Shown here: in pieces, positions 55,540-64,000 of the stretch
How positions within the stretch are numbered: position 1 is the stretch's first letter
Layout of the letters: the number at the start of each line of letters is the position of its first letter
The notes under the pieces: model-generated
What the model was told of the DNA's origin: nothing
Databases searched by the model: none
Seen by the model: only the letters and a program-made list of their open reading frames with translations
Made by a program: the position numbers and the translations under genes
Assembly (NCBI GenBank): GCA_963747005.1
Contig: CAVVDT010000012.1
Span: 1 to 64,000 of the forward strand
DNA: 64,000 bases
From: CAVVDT01 sp963747005
GTDB taxonomy: Bacteria; Pseudomonadota; Alphaproteobacteria; Rhizobiales; Aestuariivirgaceae
Direction: 5' to 3'

Positions 55540-56738
55540 TGGCGCTCTTGCCCGTCGAGGAAGCGCTGGCACGCATGCTGGAGGGCCTGCAGCCCATCGG
55601 CGCCGAGCGGGCGATGCTGGATGAGGCGCTGGGGCGCACGCTGGCCGGTCCCATCGCCGCGCGCCGCGACCAGCCGCCCTTTGCCGCCTCGGCCATGGAC
55701 GGCTATGCGGTGCATGCCGCCGACACGACAAATGTTCCGGTCGATCTTGCGGTCATCGGCGAGGCGCGGGCCGGTGAGGCCTTTTCCGGCCGCCTCAGGC
55801 CAGGTGAGGCGGTACGCATCTTTACCGGCGCGCCGGTGCCGCGCGGCGCCGATGCCATTGTCATCCAGGAGAACACCGAGGCCGCGGCGTCCGGGTACGT
55901 CAGGGTGCTGCAAGGCGTTGCCGGGAACACCTTCATTCGCCCACGCGGACTCGATTTTGCGCGCGGTGAAGTGCTGCTCGATGCCGGCCGGGTGCTCGAT
56001 GCCCGGGCCATCGGCCTGGCGGCGGCCATGAACAATCCCGAGGTGACGGTGCGCCGGCGGCCCGAGGTCGCCGTGCTGGCAACCGGCGACGAACTCGTGG
56101 CGCCCGGCGGCGAGCCGCGTTCCGACCAGATTGTCGGTTCCAATGGCGCCGCCCTGTGTGCCTTTGTGCGCGAGGCGGGCGGTGAGCCACGCGATCTCGG
56201 CATCGCCGCCGACGAAACCACCACCATCGCCAGACGCATCGATGCAGCCGCCCAGGCCAGCGTGCTCCTGACCATCGGCGGGGCTTCGGTCGGCGATCAC
56301 GACCTTGTCCACCACGCCCTCAATCAGCTCGGCATCAAGCTGGAGTTCTGGAAGATCGCCATGCGGCCGGGAAAGCCGTTGCTGTTTGCCCGGCGCGGCC
56401 GGCAGCTCATCGTCGGCCTGCCGGGCAATCCCGTTTCGGCGCAGGTCTGTGCGCGGGTGTTCATCGCACCGGTCATCGACCGCCTCCTCGGACGCCCGGC
56501 GGCGACGGAACCCCACAGCGCGACCCTCGGTGGGCCCCTGCCCGCCAACGACCAGCGCCAGGACTATCTGCGCGCCCGCCTGGAATACGGGCCGGGCGGG
56601 CGGCTTGTCGCCCGGCCGTTCCCGCGCCAGGACAGCTCCATGCAGCGCACCTTCGCCGAGGCCCACTGTCTCATTATCCGCCCACCGCATGCGCCAGCCG
56701 CCGAACCCGGCGCCGAGGTTGCCATATTACGTCTCTAG
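55539..56738 (+). CDS. moeA: Molybdopterin molybdenumtransferase MoeA
   Basis: A 399-residue enzyme that inserts molybdate into adenylylated molybdopterin. Hallmarks are PPFAASAMDGYAVHAADT, ARAGEAFSGRLRPGEAVRIF TGAPVPRGAD, and TIGGASVGDHDLVHHALNQL with MRPGKPLLFA. The ATG shares one base with the moaC stop and follows GGAGAG. It closes the trp-moa run; lexA begins 135 bases downstream with its own promoter region. Confidence 0.95.
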   Translation: MALLPVEEALARMLEGLQPIGAERAMLDEALGRTLAGPIAARRDQPPFAASAMDGYAVHAADTTNVPVDLAVIGEARAGEAFSGRLRPGEAVRIFTGAPVPRGADAIVIQENTEAAASGYVRVLQGVAGNTFIRPRGLDFARGEVLLDAGRVLDARAIGLAAAMNNPEVTVRRRPEVAVLATGDELVAPGGEPRSDQIVGSNGAALCAFVREAGGEPRDLGIAADETTTIARRIDAAAQASVLLTIGGASVGDHDLVHHALNQLGIKLEFWKIAMRPGKPLLFARRGRQLIVGLPGNPVSAQVCARVFIAPVIDRLLGRPAATEPHSATLGGPLPANDQRQDYLRARLEYGPGGRLVARPFPRQDSSMQRTFAEAHCLIIRPPHAPAAEPGAEVAILRL

Positions 56739-56824
56739 ACGCCAAATTCCGGTATTTTCCCGCCCGACGGCTCGCAAAGGGGCTTGTTCTCCGCAAACAA
56801 AAGGGGTACAAAGGTTTCGCCTTT

Positions 56825-56839
56825 GTTCCGATTCTGGTC
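56825..56839 (+). promoter_or_regulatory. LexA operator-like site before lexA
   Basis: GTTC-CGATTCT-GGTC ends 34 bases before the lexA ATG. It is one base away from GTTC-N7-GTTC and is the same variant as the site before uvrA. Autoregulation of lexA is general, so the site is plausible. Confidence 0.65.
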
Positions 56840-56873
56840 TTTCGAAGGCACCAAGACCCGCCGGAGGGACCCC

Positions 56874-57581
56874 ATGCTGACACGCAAGCAGTACGAGCTG
56901 TTGATCTTCATCCACGACCGCCTCAGGGAGACGGGGGTGCCGCCCTCGTTTGAGGAAATGAAGGACGCGCTCGATCTCAAGTCGAAGTCGGGCATCCATC
57001 GCCTCATAACCTCGCTGGAGGAACGCGGCTTCATCCGTCGACTGCCCCACCGGGCGCGGGCGCTGGAAGTGGTAAAACTGCCGGAATCCATGGGGTCGAG
57101 CGTGGTTTCGCAGCCGCGCAGGGGTTTTGCCCCCAGCGTCATCGAAGGATCGCTTGGCCGCGCCCGGCCGCAGCCCAAGCCCGGCAGCGCTTCGAATGAC
57201 GAGACCTTTGTGCCGTTGATGGGGCGCATCGCCGCCGGTGTGCCCATCGCAGCCATCCAGGACCACACGCGCAACATTCAGGTGCCGCCCGATCTTTTGG
57301 GGCCGGGCGAACACTTCGCCCTGGAAGTTAAAGGCAATTCGATGATCGAGGCGGGCATCCTCGATGGTGACACGGTACTCATCCGCAAAGGCGATTCCGC
57401 CCAATCGGGCGAGATCGTCGTGGCGCTGGTGGATGAGGACGAGGCCACCCTCAAGCGCTTGCGCCGAAAGGGCGATTCGGTGGCGCTGGAAGCCGCCAAT
57501 CCCGCCTATGAGACCCGCATCTTCGGTCCCGACCGGGTGCGTGTCCAGGGCCGGCTCGTCGGCCTGCTGAGGCGCTACTGA
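56874..57581 (+). CDS. lexA: SOS repressor LexA
   Basis: A 235-residue repressor and self-cleaving serine protease. The N-terminal winged helix begins MLTRKQYELLIFIHDRLRET and recognises DNA with LKSKSGIHRLITSLEERGFI. The cleavage bond is Ala121-Gly122 in RIAAGVPIAA; the catalytic dyad is Ser156 in GNSMIEAGI and Lys194 in EATLKRL. The ATG at 56874 follows GGAGGG; an in-frame start 30 codons upstream would span the operator and is rejected. The LexA box lies just upstream. Its 3' end overlaps comEC, on the other strand, by 7 bases. Confidence 0.97.
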   Translation: MLTRKQYELLIFIHDRLRETGVPPSFEEMKDALDLKSKSGIHRLITSLEERGFIRRLPHRARALEVVKLPESMGSSVVSQPRRGFAPSVIEGSLGRARPQPKPGSASNDETFVPLMGRIAAGVPIAAIQDHTRNIQVPPDLLGPGEHFALEVKGNSMIEAGILDGDTVLIRKGDSAQSGEIVVALVDEDEATLKRLRRKGDSVALEAANPAYETRIFGPDRVRVQGRLVGLLRRY

Positions 57582-59818
57582 GCTGCATCTTTGGGCGCAT
57601 CCGCTGCGTTCCGATCACTCCTCGGAGCCGTCTTTCTGGATGGCAGTGATGGCGGGGTGGTGCGGATGCTGGCGCGGGCGACGGGTATGACGTTCCACGG
57701 ACGGTTGCCGGCGGTCTGGCGGGCGGTCTCCATGCGGATGTTCGATCCCCTCACATAAAGCGCGTGGGCGCCATTGCGCCATACATCGAAGCGGTCGATG
57801 CGCACGGCGGCTTCACTGCACTGCCGGTGCAGGGGAAAGTCGGCGATGACGATCTGGCGTCCGGCGCAGTCCGTATCGGCCTTTTCGTCCATGAGATAGA
57901 CGATGGTCTGCCCCTTGACAGCGCCCGTGCATCTGGCCTTGCCGCAGGTCCAGCCCATGCGATGCGCCGCGTCTGATGGCGTAGTCGCATCGCCGTCGGC
58001 CATGAGCCACTGACCCGTCACGTAGCGGCCCTTGCGGCCGTTGCTGGGCACCAGTTTCCCGCCCGCATTGCGGATGGCAACCACGCCGGCGTAGCGGTCG
58101 ATCAGCACATCCGGTGCGGTCTTCCACGGCGCCATGGCAAGACCCGATGCAAAAATGGCGAGACCCAGCTTCCGTATCCGGCGACGCCACAGGGCAAGCC
58201 ACAGGATGCCGGCCGCCATGACAATGGCCGCGGCGGCCGGAAAGGCCGGCAGGAAATGGCTGGAACCCGGCATCGAGGCCACATGGTCCGCAACCCAAAG
58301 CACGATGTCGATGCCCTTGCCCATGAGCCACAAGGGCGCCGCCTCGAGACCGAAGGGCATGGCAAAGACCGACAGCACCGCGGCCGGCATGACGATGAAG
58401 CTGACAACGGGCAGACCCAGCACATTGGCGATAAGGCTGTAGAAGGAGACCCGATGAAAGTGAAAGGCGGCCGGCAGGGCCGTGGCGCTCCCGGCAACGA
58501 GCGTGGTGGCGGCAGTGGCAATAATGAACAGCCCTGCCCAGCGTGCGACCTGCCAGACGCGGCCCCCCGCCATGGTTTCGACATCACGCGTCTGTCGCCA
58601 GGCGCTTACGGTCTCGTAGAAGGCAATGAGGCTCGCCACCGCCAGGAACGACATCTGGAAGCTGGCTCCCGTCACCGCCTCGGGTGAGAGGATCATCACC
58701 ACGAACGCCGCCACCGCCAGATTGCGCATGGAAATCGCCGGGCGATCGAGCAGCACGGCCAGTCCCATGACGGCCAGCATGACGAAGGCGCGCTGGGTCG
58801 CAACCGCTGCGCCAGACAGCGCCAGATACCCCGCCGCTGCGACAAGTGCGACGACAACGGCCCACTTCTTGATGGGAAAGCCGGCAGCGAGCCATGGCGA
58901 GAGGGCGAGCAGCGCCCTCACCACCCAGAAGATGCCGCCGGCCACCAGGCTCATATGGAGCCCGGAGATAGCGAGGATATGAGCCAGTCCCGAGGCCCTG
59001 AGGTCATCGCGGGCCTGGTTCGGGATTTCGCCGCGCTCACCGGTGATGAGGGCAATGGCCATGCCTGCCGACCCGGGCGGCAGGATGGCGCGAATGCGCC
59101 CTGCTATGGCATCGCGCAGGTTCTGAACGGTACGGTTGAAGCCGGAGACCGCATGCGCATCGTCCGATGGCAGTATCTGCGGCTTTGACAGGCTATAGCC
59201 AGTCGCCCCGATGCCGGCGAACCACAGGCCGCGCGCCGGATTCCAGGCGCCTGGCGCCACGGGGCCGGGCAAGGGATAGAGCCGCGCCTTGATCTTCAAC
59301 CTCTCGCCGCGCGGCAACTGGTAGCTGGCCGGCGCGGTAATGCGAACGCGCTGAGGCGCCGCGCCGTCCTTCAATCCATCGACACTTTCAAGGTCGATGA
59401 CCACCCGCCAGCGTTTGCCCAACCGCTGACGCTCGCGTACCACACCGGTCAGCGTCACCGTCCCGCTGGTCGCCTGCAACAGGTGGGTGTCGGTCATAGC
59501 CACATGCACCTTGCCGGCAATGGCACCCAGGAGCACGAAGACCGCCAGCAGCACCGGCCAGTTTATCCGCTGGCGCCAGATCATCGAGGCCAGCAGCGCC
59601 ATGGCGAACAGGCCAGAGGCAACCACGGCTGCATCTGCGGGTTCCACCGGCAGCGCGAAATATCCCCCCGCTCCAACGGCAAAGGCAACCGGTAGCCAGA
59701 GGCCGTAGCGATCCTCCTGCGCGGCAAGAGCAGCGCGCAGTCCGTGAAGCCAGACCCGCGGCGGCAGCCACGCCATCGGCCCGGCGCGCGGTGCAGCCAC
59801 CGGTTCGCTGTCTTCCAC
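57575..59818 (-). CDS. ComEC/Rec2 family DNA-uptake channel protein
   Basis: A 747-residue polytopic protein. An N-terminal DUF4131 region with two or three helices carries the periplasmic segment TGVVRERQRLGKRWRVVIDL, and the competence domain has the marks ALITGERGEIPNQARDDLRA SGLAHILAISGLHMSLVAG. Many helices follow. The C-terminal metallo-beta-lactamase domain seen in some ComEC is absent; instead there is a soluble tail with Cys-containing GWTCGKARCTG and a Pro/Arg-rich end. It should carry single-stranded DNA across the inner membrane. Its position between lexA and gltX is conserved in many alphaproteobacteria. Confidence 0.88.
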   Translation of the reverse strand: MEDSEPVAAPRAGPMAWLPPRVWLHGLRAALAAQEDRYGLWLPVAFAVGAGGYFALPVEPADAAVVASGLFAMALLASMIWRQRINWPVLLAVFVLLGAIAGKVHVAMTDTHLLQATSGTVTLTGVVRERQRLGKRWRVVIDLESVDGLKDGAAPQRVRITAPASYQLPRGERLKIKARLYPLPGPVAPGAWNPARGLWFAGIGATGYSLSKPQILPSDDAHAVSGFNRTVQNLRDAIAGRIRAILPPGSAGMAIALITGERGEIPNQARDDLRASGLAHILAISGLHMSLVAGGIFWVVRALLALSPWLAAGFPIKKWAVVVALVAAAGYLALSGAAVATQRAFVMLAVMGLAVLLDRPAISMRNLAVAAFVVMILSPEAVTGASFQMSFLAVASLIAFYETVSAWRQTRDVETMAGGRVWQVARWAGLFIIATAATTLVAGSATALPAAFHFHRVSFYSLIANVLGLPVVSFIVMPAAVLSVFAMPFGLEAAPLWLMGKGIDIVLWVADHVASMPGSSHFLPAFPAAAAIVMAAGILWLALWRRRIRKLGLAIFASGLAMAPWKTAPDVLIDRYAGVVAIRNAGGKLVPSNGRKGRYVTGQWLMADGDATTPSDAAHRMGWTCGKARCTGAVKGQTIVYLMDEKADTDCAGRQIVIADFPLHRQCSEAAVRIDRFDVWRNGAHALYVRGSNIRMETARQTAGNRPWNVIPVARASIRTTPPSLPSRKTAPRSDRNAADAPKDAAQ

Positions 59819-59947
59819 TGGCCAGCCGAGGTCGGCGATCGGTGCGCCCTCCCCTTATCAGCCACGCCGGCCTGTGTTAGACCGCGCCGGACCAAATTCA
59901 CGGGGCATCCACCCCTTATAACAGCATCATTACGGAGACCGGCGCTC

Positions 59948-61372
59948 ATGTCATCGCCCGTCGTCACCCGCTTTGCCCCCTCGCCCACCGGTTACCTGCA
60001 TATCGGCGGGGGCCGCACGGCCCTGTTCAACTGGCTTTATGCCCGACACCACGGCGGCAAGATGCTGTTGCGCATCGAGGATACCGACCGGGCGCGCTCC
60101 ACGACAGCGGCCGTCGACGCCATTCTGGAGGGTCTTGAGTGGCTCGGCCTCGACTGGGCGGGCGAGCCGGTCTCGCAGGCGGCACGGATCGAACGCCACC
60201 GCGAAGTGGCGGAGGCCCTGTTGGCCCGCAACCTGGCCTATCGCTGCTATTGCACTCCGGCGGAGCTTGAGGCCATGCGGGCGGCGGCCATGGCGGAAGG
60301 GCGTCCGCAACGCTACGACGGGCGCTGGCGCGACCGCGATCCTGCCGAGGCACCCGCCGGCATCGCCCCGGCGATCCGCTTCCGCGCCCCTGATGCGGGT
60401 GAGACGGTGATCGAGGATGAGGTGCAGGGCCGTGTGGTATTCGCCAACAAGGACCTCGATGACCTCATCATCATGCGCTCCGACGGCACCCCCACCTACA
60501 ACCTCTCCGTTGTCGTCGATGACCACGACATGGGCGTGACCCACATCATCCGCGGCGTCGACCATCTGACCAATGCGGCGCGCCAGGCCCAGATCTACAA
60601 GGCCATGGGTTGGGACGTTCCCGTCATGGCCCATATCCCCCTCATCCACGGGCCCGACGGCGCCAAGCTGTCGAAGCGCCATGGGGCGCTGGGCGTCGAT
60701 GCCTATCGCGACATGGGCTATCTGCCGTCGGCCATGCGCAACTATCTTGCCCGGCTCGGCTGGAGCCACGGCGATGATGAGATCTTCTCCACCGAGCAGA
60801 TGATCGACTGGTTCAGCCTGTCAGCGGTTGGCAAATCGCCGGCGCGCTTCGACTTCGCCAAACTGGAAAGCCTCAACGGCCACTATATCCGCGCCACGCC
60901 TGACGCCGATCTGGTGGACGCGCTCATTACCTTCCTGCCGCATGCCGAAGGCGGTGAGTCCATGCTTGCCGAACTTGACGACGGCAGGCGACGGCAGCTT
61001 CTGGCCGCCATGCCCGGCCTCAAGGAGCGTGCAAAGACGCTGGTCGAACTCATGGATGGCGCCCGGTTCCTGTTCGCGAAGCGCCCCCTTGCCATGGACG
61101 AAAAGGCCCGCGACATCCTGACCGGCGGCGGTGCATCGCTTCTTGCGCAATTGCTTCCGGGCCTCAGCGCAATCGACTGGACTGCCGCTGACCTCGAACA
61201 GGAAGTGCGGTCTTTCGCCGAGAATTCGGGCCAGAAGCTGGGAAAGATTGCGCAACCCTTGCGGGCCGCGCTGACCGGCCGCACCGTATCGCCCGGCGTC
61301 TTCGACGTACTGGTCGTATTGGGCCGCGAGGAAGCACTGGCGCGAATTGCGGATGCGACCACTTCTGCGTGA
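59948..61372 (+). CDS. gltX: Glutamyl-tRNA synthetase
   Basis: A 474-residue class I aminoacyl-tRNA synthetase. The HIGH-type motif is PTGYLHIGGGRTALFNWLYA, the KMSKS-type motif is GAKLSKRHG, and the anticodon-binding C-terminal part carries DWTAADLEQEVRSFAENSG. The start at 59948 gives MSSPVVTRFAPSPTG, the standard beginning. The enzyme may be discriminating or may also charge tRNA(Gln), which would fit the GatCAB gene at the left edge. It is divergent from comEC and co-directional with gltA. Confidence 0.96.
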   Translation: MSSPVVTRFAPSPTGYLHIGGGRTALFNWLYARHHGGKMLLRIEDTDRARSTTAAVDAILEGLEWLGLDWAGEPVSQAARIERHREVAEALLARNLAYRCYCTPAELEAMRAAAMAEGRPQRYDGRWRDRDPAEAPAGIAPAIRFRAPDAGETVIEDEVQGRVVFANKDLDDLIIMRSDGTPTYNLSVVVDDHDMGVTHIIRGVDHLTNAARQAQIYKAMGWDVPVMAHIPLIHGPDGAKLSKRHGALGVDAYRDMGYLPSAMRNYLARLGWSHGDDEIFSTEQMIDWFSLSAVGKSPARFDFAKLESLNGHYIRATPDADLVDALITFLPHAEGGESMLAELDDGRRRQLLAAMPGLKERAKTLVELMDGARFLFAKRPLAMDEKARDILTGGGASLLAQLLPGLSAIDWTAADLEQEVRSFAENSGQKLGKIAQPLRAALTGRTVSPGVFDVLVVLGREEALARIADATTSA

Positions 61373-61499
61373 TTGCCCAATGATTGTGCAGCGCACGACT
61401 TTGGCAGCACTTGCAGCATAGACGGCAATGCGGTAGCCCTGATAAAGTCGCTTGCTGCCTGCTGACGGGCACCACGAACAAGCTGAAAGGGGCTTCCAG

Positions 61500-62789
61500 A
61501 TGAGTGACAAGGCAACCCTCGCACTTGCCGGCAAGAATTACGATCTGGAGGTCCGAAAGGGATCGACCGGTCCCGACGTCGTGGACATATCCAACCTGTA
61601 TCGCGATGCGCGGGTCTTCACCTACGATCCCGGCTTCACTGCTACGGCAAGCTGCGAATCCAAGATCACCTTCATTGATGGCGACGAGGGGATATTGCTG
61701 TATCGCGGCTATCCCATCGAACAACTCGCCGAGCATGGCGACTTCATCGAGACCTGTTATCTGTTGCTCTATGGAGAATTGCCGACCCCGGCACAACGGC
61801 GTGATTTCGAAGCGGCAATCACCCACCACACCATGATCCACGAGCAGATGTCGCGCTTTTTCAGCGGGTTCAGGCGCGATGCCCATCCGATGGCGGTGAT
61901 GGTGGGCGTGGTCGGAGCCATGTCGGCCTTTTATCACGACTCGACCGACATCACCGATCCCTGGCAGCGCGAAGTGGCCACCCGCCGCATGATCGCAAAG
62001 CTGCCGACCATTGCGGCCATGGCCTACAAGTACCACATCGGCCAGCCCTTCGTTTACCCACGCAACGACCTTGGCTATGCGGCGAATTTCCTGCACATGT
62101 GCTTCGCGGTGCCGTGCGAGGAGTACAAGGTCAACCCGGTGCTGGCGCGCGCCATGGATCGCATCTTCATCCTGCACGCCGATCACGAACAGAATGCCTC
62201 GACCTCGACAGTGCGGCTGGCCGGTTCGTCCGGCGCCAATCCGTTCGCGTGCATCGCGGCCGGCATCGCCTGTCTGTGGGGCCCCGCCCATGGCGGCGCC
62301 AACGAAGCAGCGCTCAACATGCTGGCCGAAATCGGCGAGCCCGACAACATCGCGAAATTCATCGCCAAGGCCAAGGACAAGAGCGATCCGTTCCGGCTCA
62401 TGGGGTTTGGCCATCGGGTCTACAAGAATTACGACCCGCGGGCGCGCATCATGCAGAAGGCCGCGCATGAAGTGCTCACCGAGTTGGGCATTACCGATGA
62501 CCCTTTGCTGGATGTGGCTCGCGAGCTGGAGCAGATCGCCCTGAAGGACGACTACTTCGTCGAGAAGAAGCTCTATCCCAACATCGATTTCTATTCCGGC
62601 ATCACACTCAGGGCGCTGGGCTTTCCGACATCCATGTTCACGGTCCTTTTCGCCATCGCGCGCACCGTCGGATGGATTGCCCAGTGGAAGGAGATGGTCG
62701 AGGATCCAAGCCAGAGGATTGGCCGCCCGCGCCAGCTTTACACTGGCGCCAAACGTCGCGACTACACGCCGGTCAGCCAGCGGCGTTAG
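61500..62789 (+). CDS. gltA: Citrate synthase
   Basis: A 429-residue type II citrate synthase catalysing oxaloacetate plus acetyl-CoA to citrate. Characteristic segments are ITFIDGDEGILLYRGYPIEQ, LHADHEQNASTSTVRLAGSS, GPAHGGANEA and LMGFGHRVYKNYDPRARIMQ, which carry the catalytic His and substrate contacts; the catalytic Asp is in YPNIDFYSG. GAAAGGGG precedes the ATG at 61500. A hairpin follows the stop. In relatives lpxB lies next, but here the next gene is fabZ, convergent. Confidence 0.97.
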   Translation: MSDKATLALAGKNYDLEVRKGSTGPDVVDISNLYRDARVFTYDPGFTATASCESKITFIDGDEGILLYRGYPIEQLAEHGDFIETCYLLLYGELPTPAQRRDFEAAITHHTMIHEQMSRFFSGFRRDAHPMAVMVGVVGAMSAFYHDSTDITDPWQREVATRRMIAKLPTIAAMAYKYHIGQPFVYPRNDLGYAANFLHMCFAVPCEEYKVNPVLARAMDRIFILHADHEQNASTSTVRLAGSSGANPFACIAAGIACLWGPAHGGANEAALNMLAEIGEPDNIAKFIAKAKDKSDPFRLMGFGHRVYKNYDPRARIMQKAAHEVLTELGITDDPLLDVARELEQIALKDDYFVEKKLYPNIDFYSGITLRALGFPTSMFTVLFAIARTVGWIAQWKEMVEDPSQRIGRPRQLYTGAKRRDYTPVSQRR

Positions 62790-62796
62790 GGCACGG

Positions 62797-62823
62797 TCCG
62801 AAAAGTGGTTGCCGCTTTTCGGA
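62797..62823. terminator. TCCGAAAAG...CTTTTCGGA hairpin after gltA
   Basis: TCCGAAAAG (62797-62805) pairs perfectly with CTTTTCGGA (62815-62823), with a 9-base loop. It lies 7 bases after the gltA stop. The core is a very common intergenic element in Rhizobiales-type genomes, where it may act as terminator or REP. A 31-codon frame starting at 62831 behind it is not credited. Confidence 0.6.
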
Positions 62824-62909
62824 GGCCATCATGCTTGACCTGTTGGAATCCGTCAGCCTGCGATCGGGTGAACCCGCCCCGTCGCGGGCTGATCTGAATC
62901 TGGACGGCT

Positions 62910-63380
62910 TCAGCTTCGCGCGGTGATCATGGCGGTAATTTCCGCCTCGGATACCAGCTTGCCGTCGACATGCGCCTCGGCGGCGAACTTCCATACGCGG
63001 GCGCGCTTCTGAATCTGGCGCACCGGAATGCGCAACTGGTCGCCCGGCACCACCGGCCTGCGGAAGCGGGCCTTGTCGATCGACATGAAATAGACAATCT
63101 GGTTTTCGGCCTCGGCCCCCTGATGGTTGATCACCAGCCCACCGGCCGTCTGGGCCATCGCTTCGATGATCAACACACCCGGCATCACCGGCTGGCCAGG
63201 GAAATGGCCCTGGAAAAACGGCTCGTTGATGGTGACGTTCTTGATGCCGGTCGCCGACACATCCCGGTCCATATCGATGATCCTGTCGACCAGCAGAAAC
63301 GGATAGCGATGCGGCAGCATCTGCATGATGCGCCCGATGTCGGCCGTCGACAGGTGTTCGCCCGTTGCCTCAACACCCAT
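62910..63380 (-). CDS. fabZ: 3-hydroxyacyl-ACP dehydratase FabZ
   Basis: A 156-residue hotdog-fold dehydratase of fatty acid synthesis. LPHRYPFLLVDRIIDMD is the typical opening, the catalytic His lies in FFQGHFPGQPVMPGVLIIEA MAQ and the catalytic Glu in the same helix. It normally sits within a bamA-lpxD-fabZ-lpxA-lpxI-lpxB cluster. Here it begins 23 bases after bamA and is followed by the convergent gltA, with no lpx gene on either side. Confidence 0.96.
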   Translation of the reverse strand: MGVEATGEHLSTADIGRIMQMLPHRYPFLLVDRIIDMDRDVSATGIKNVTINEPFFQGHFPGQPVMPGVLIIEAMAQTAGGLVINHQGAEAENQIVYFMSIDKARFRRPVVPGDQLRIPVRQIQKRARVWKFAAEAHVDGKLVSEAEITAMITARS

Positions 63381-63403
63381 GCCGGCCTACCTCGCGCCCG
63401 GCA

Positions 63404-64000
63404 TCAGAACCGCGTGCCGACGCTGAAGCGGATGAGTTCGGTCTTGTCGTAGCTGGCCTTCATCAGCGGATAGGCAACGTCGACGCGCAAGGGGCCGAAC
63501 GGCGACTGCCAGATCAGGCCGGCACCGATGGAAGCGCGGAACGCCATGGTATCGAAAACCGTACATGTCCCGCCGCCCTTGCATCCGGCATGGCCGATCT
63601 GGACCGTGTTTTCAGGCGCGCCGAAGACCGTGCCGAAATCCGTGAACACGGCGCCCGATATGCCGAACTGCTCCGGCAGCCCGACCGGGAAATTCAATTC
63701 CACCGTGCCGATGCCATAGGACTCGGCTCCGATGGAGTCGCTTTTGCCGCTCGGGGCCAGCATATGAGGACCGACGCCAGCGACAGCAAAGCCGCGGAAC
63801 GTGTCGCCACCCATGAAGAAGCGATCGACGACCGGGACCTTGTCGCCGTTCCAGCCATGCATATAGCCTGCCGAGCCCTTCAGCTTGAGGATGACATTGT
63901 CGTACACGACCGGTGTGAAGTAATAGCCGACCAACTCGCCGCGGGCCCAATGAACGGTGCCGCCAAGCCCAGCGAAGTCGGTCGAGGCCTCGAGGCGGAA
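63404..64000 (-). CDS. bamA: BamA, outer-membrane protein assembly factor (C-terminal part)
   Basis: The last 198 residues of the Omp85-type barrel; the gene runs off the right edge. Marks are RFFMGGDTFRGFAVAGVGPH, which matches the conserved (V/I)RG(F/Y) loop 6 region, GTVELNFPVGLPEQFGISGA VF.D.G, and the C-terminal strands with GLIWQSPFGPLRVDVAYPL and a final ELIRFSVGTRF ending in Phe. BamA folds and inserts outer-membrane barrels. fabZ follows immediately downstream on the same strand where lpxD would be expected. Confidence 0.93.
   Translation of the reverse strand, partial: FRLEASTDFAGLGGTVHWARGELVGYYFTPVVYDNVILKLKGSAGYMHGWNGDKVPVVDRFFMGGDTFRGFAVAGVGPHMLAPSGKSDSIGAESYGIGTVELNFPVGLPEQFGISGAVFTDFGTVFGAPENTVQIGHAGCKGGGTCTVFDTMAFRASIGAGLIWQSPFGPLRVDVAYPLMKASYDKTELIRFSVGTRF

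Noticed and set aside
56784..56873. A longer LexA with 30 extra N-terminal residues
   Set aside because: It would translate through the LexA operator and lacks a ribosome-binding site; the ATG at 56874 has GGAGGG and a standard N-terminus.
62831..62926. A 31-codon frame after gltA
   Set aside because: It starts inside a common intergenic repeat tail and ends within fabZ on the other strand; no independent support.

Overview
The window is about 64 kb of high-GC chromosome from an alphaproteobacterium. The evidence is an NDUFA12-type complex I subunit, a DUF2155 protein, a YcjX/DUF697 pair, GTTC-N7-GTTC SOS operators, and the order trpE-trpG-trpD-trpC-moaC-moeA-lexA-comEC-gltX-gltA-fabZ-bamA. 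The order within the class cannot be settled from this window. Coding density is high, starts are often ATGA-coupled, and no tRNA, rRNA or CRISPR array was seen.

Layout. 1-6000 (mostly minus): the tip of gatC, a frameshifted M24 peptidase, RraA-like aldolase, DAO-type flavoenzyme, DUF2155, a methyltransferase, mlaD and NDUFA12. 6000-13200 (plus): small secreted proteins, a CelD/BcsL-type acyltransferase, an MFS transporter, TrkH and an unrecognised outer-membrane protein. 13300-25800 (plus): an N-methylproline/dimethylglycine demethylase-like flavoprotein, metAA, sixA, ycjX-DUF697, htpX, phenylpyruvate decarboxylase, uppP, an EamA permease and a CoxE-like VWA protein. 26000-35200: cupin, aceK, an EF-hand protein, a P1B-5 ATPase with a hemerythrin tail, the ubiT-ubiU-ubiV operon for O2-independent ubiquinone synthesis behind an FNR/FixK-like site, an acetyltransferase and a lipoprotein. 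35300-40800: recQ, a small secreted protein, and uvrA with a +1 frameshift.

40780-44300 is an accessory island of lower GC. It holds an unrecognised gene split by an IS5-family element (AGCT duplication), a HEPN-like gene bracketed by two 76-bp direct repeats, and an SOS-type promoter that drives an undescribed short transcription unit ending in a hairpin. 44500-48100 has two P-loop ATPases, secG, and a TadG-like gene set between secG and tpiA. 48180-64000 returns to conserved core: tpiA, a PpiD-like foldase, the trp genes with moaC-moeA, lexA, comEC, gltX, gltA, fabZ and bamA.

The most notable points are: (i) lpxB, lpxI, lpxA and lpxD are absent from the gltA-fabZ-bamA neighbourhood where they normally sit, leaving fabZ and bamA only 23 bp apart; (ii) the uncharacterised SOS-controlled unit at 43777-44127; (iii) an IS insertion whose removal restores a 267-codon membrane-anchored protein exactly; (iv) an O2-responsive-looking ubiTUV operon in which UbiU lacks one of the cluster cysteines known from E. 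coli; and (v) two frameshifted genes (uvrA, M24 peptidase) that need read-level checking.
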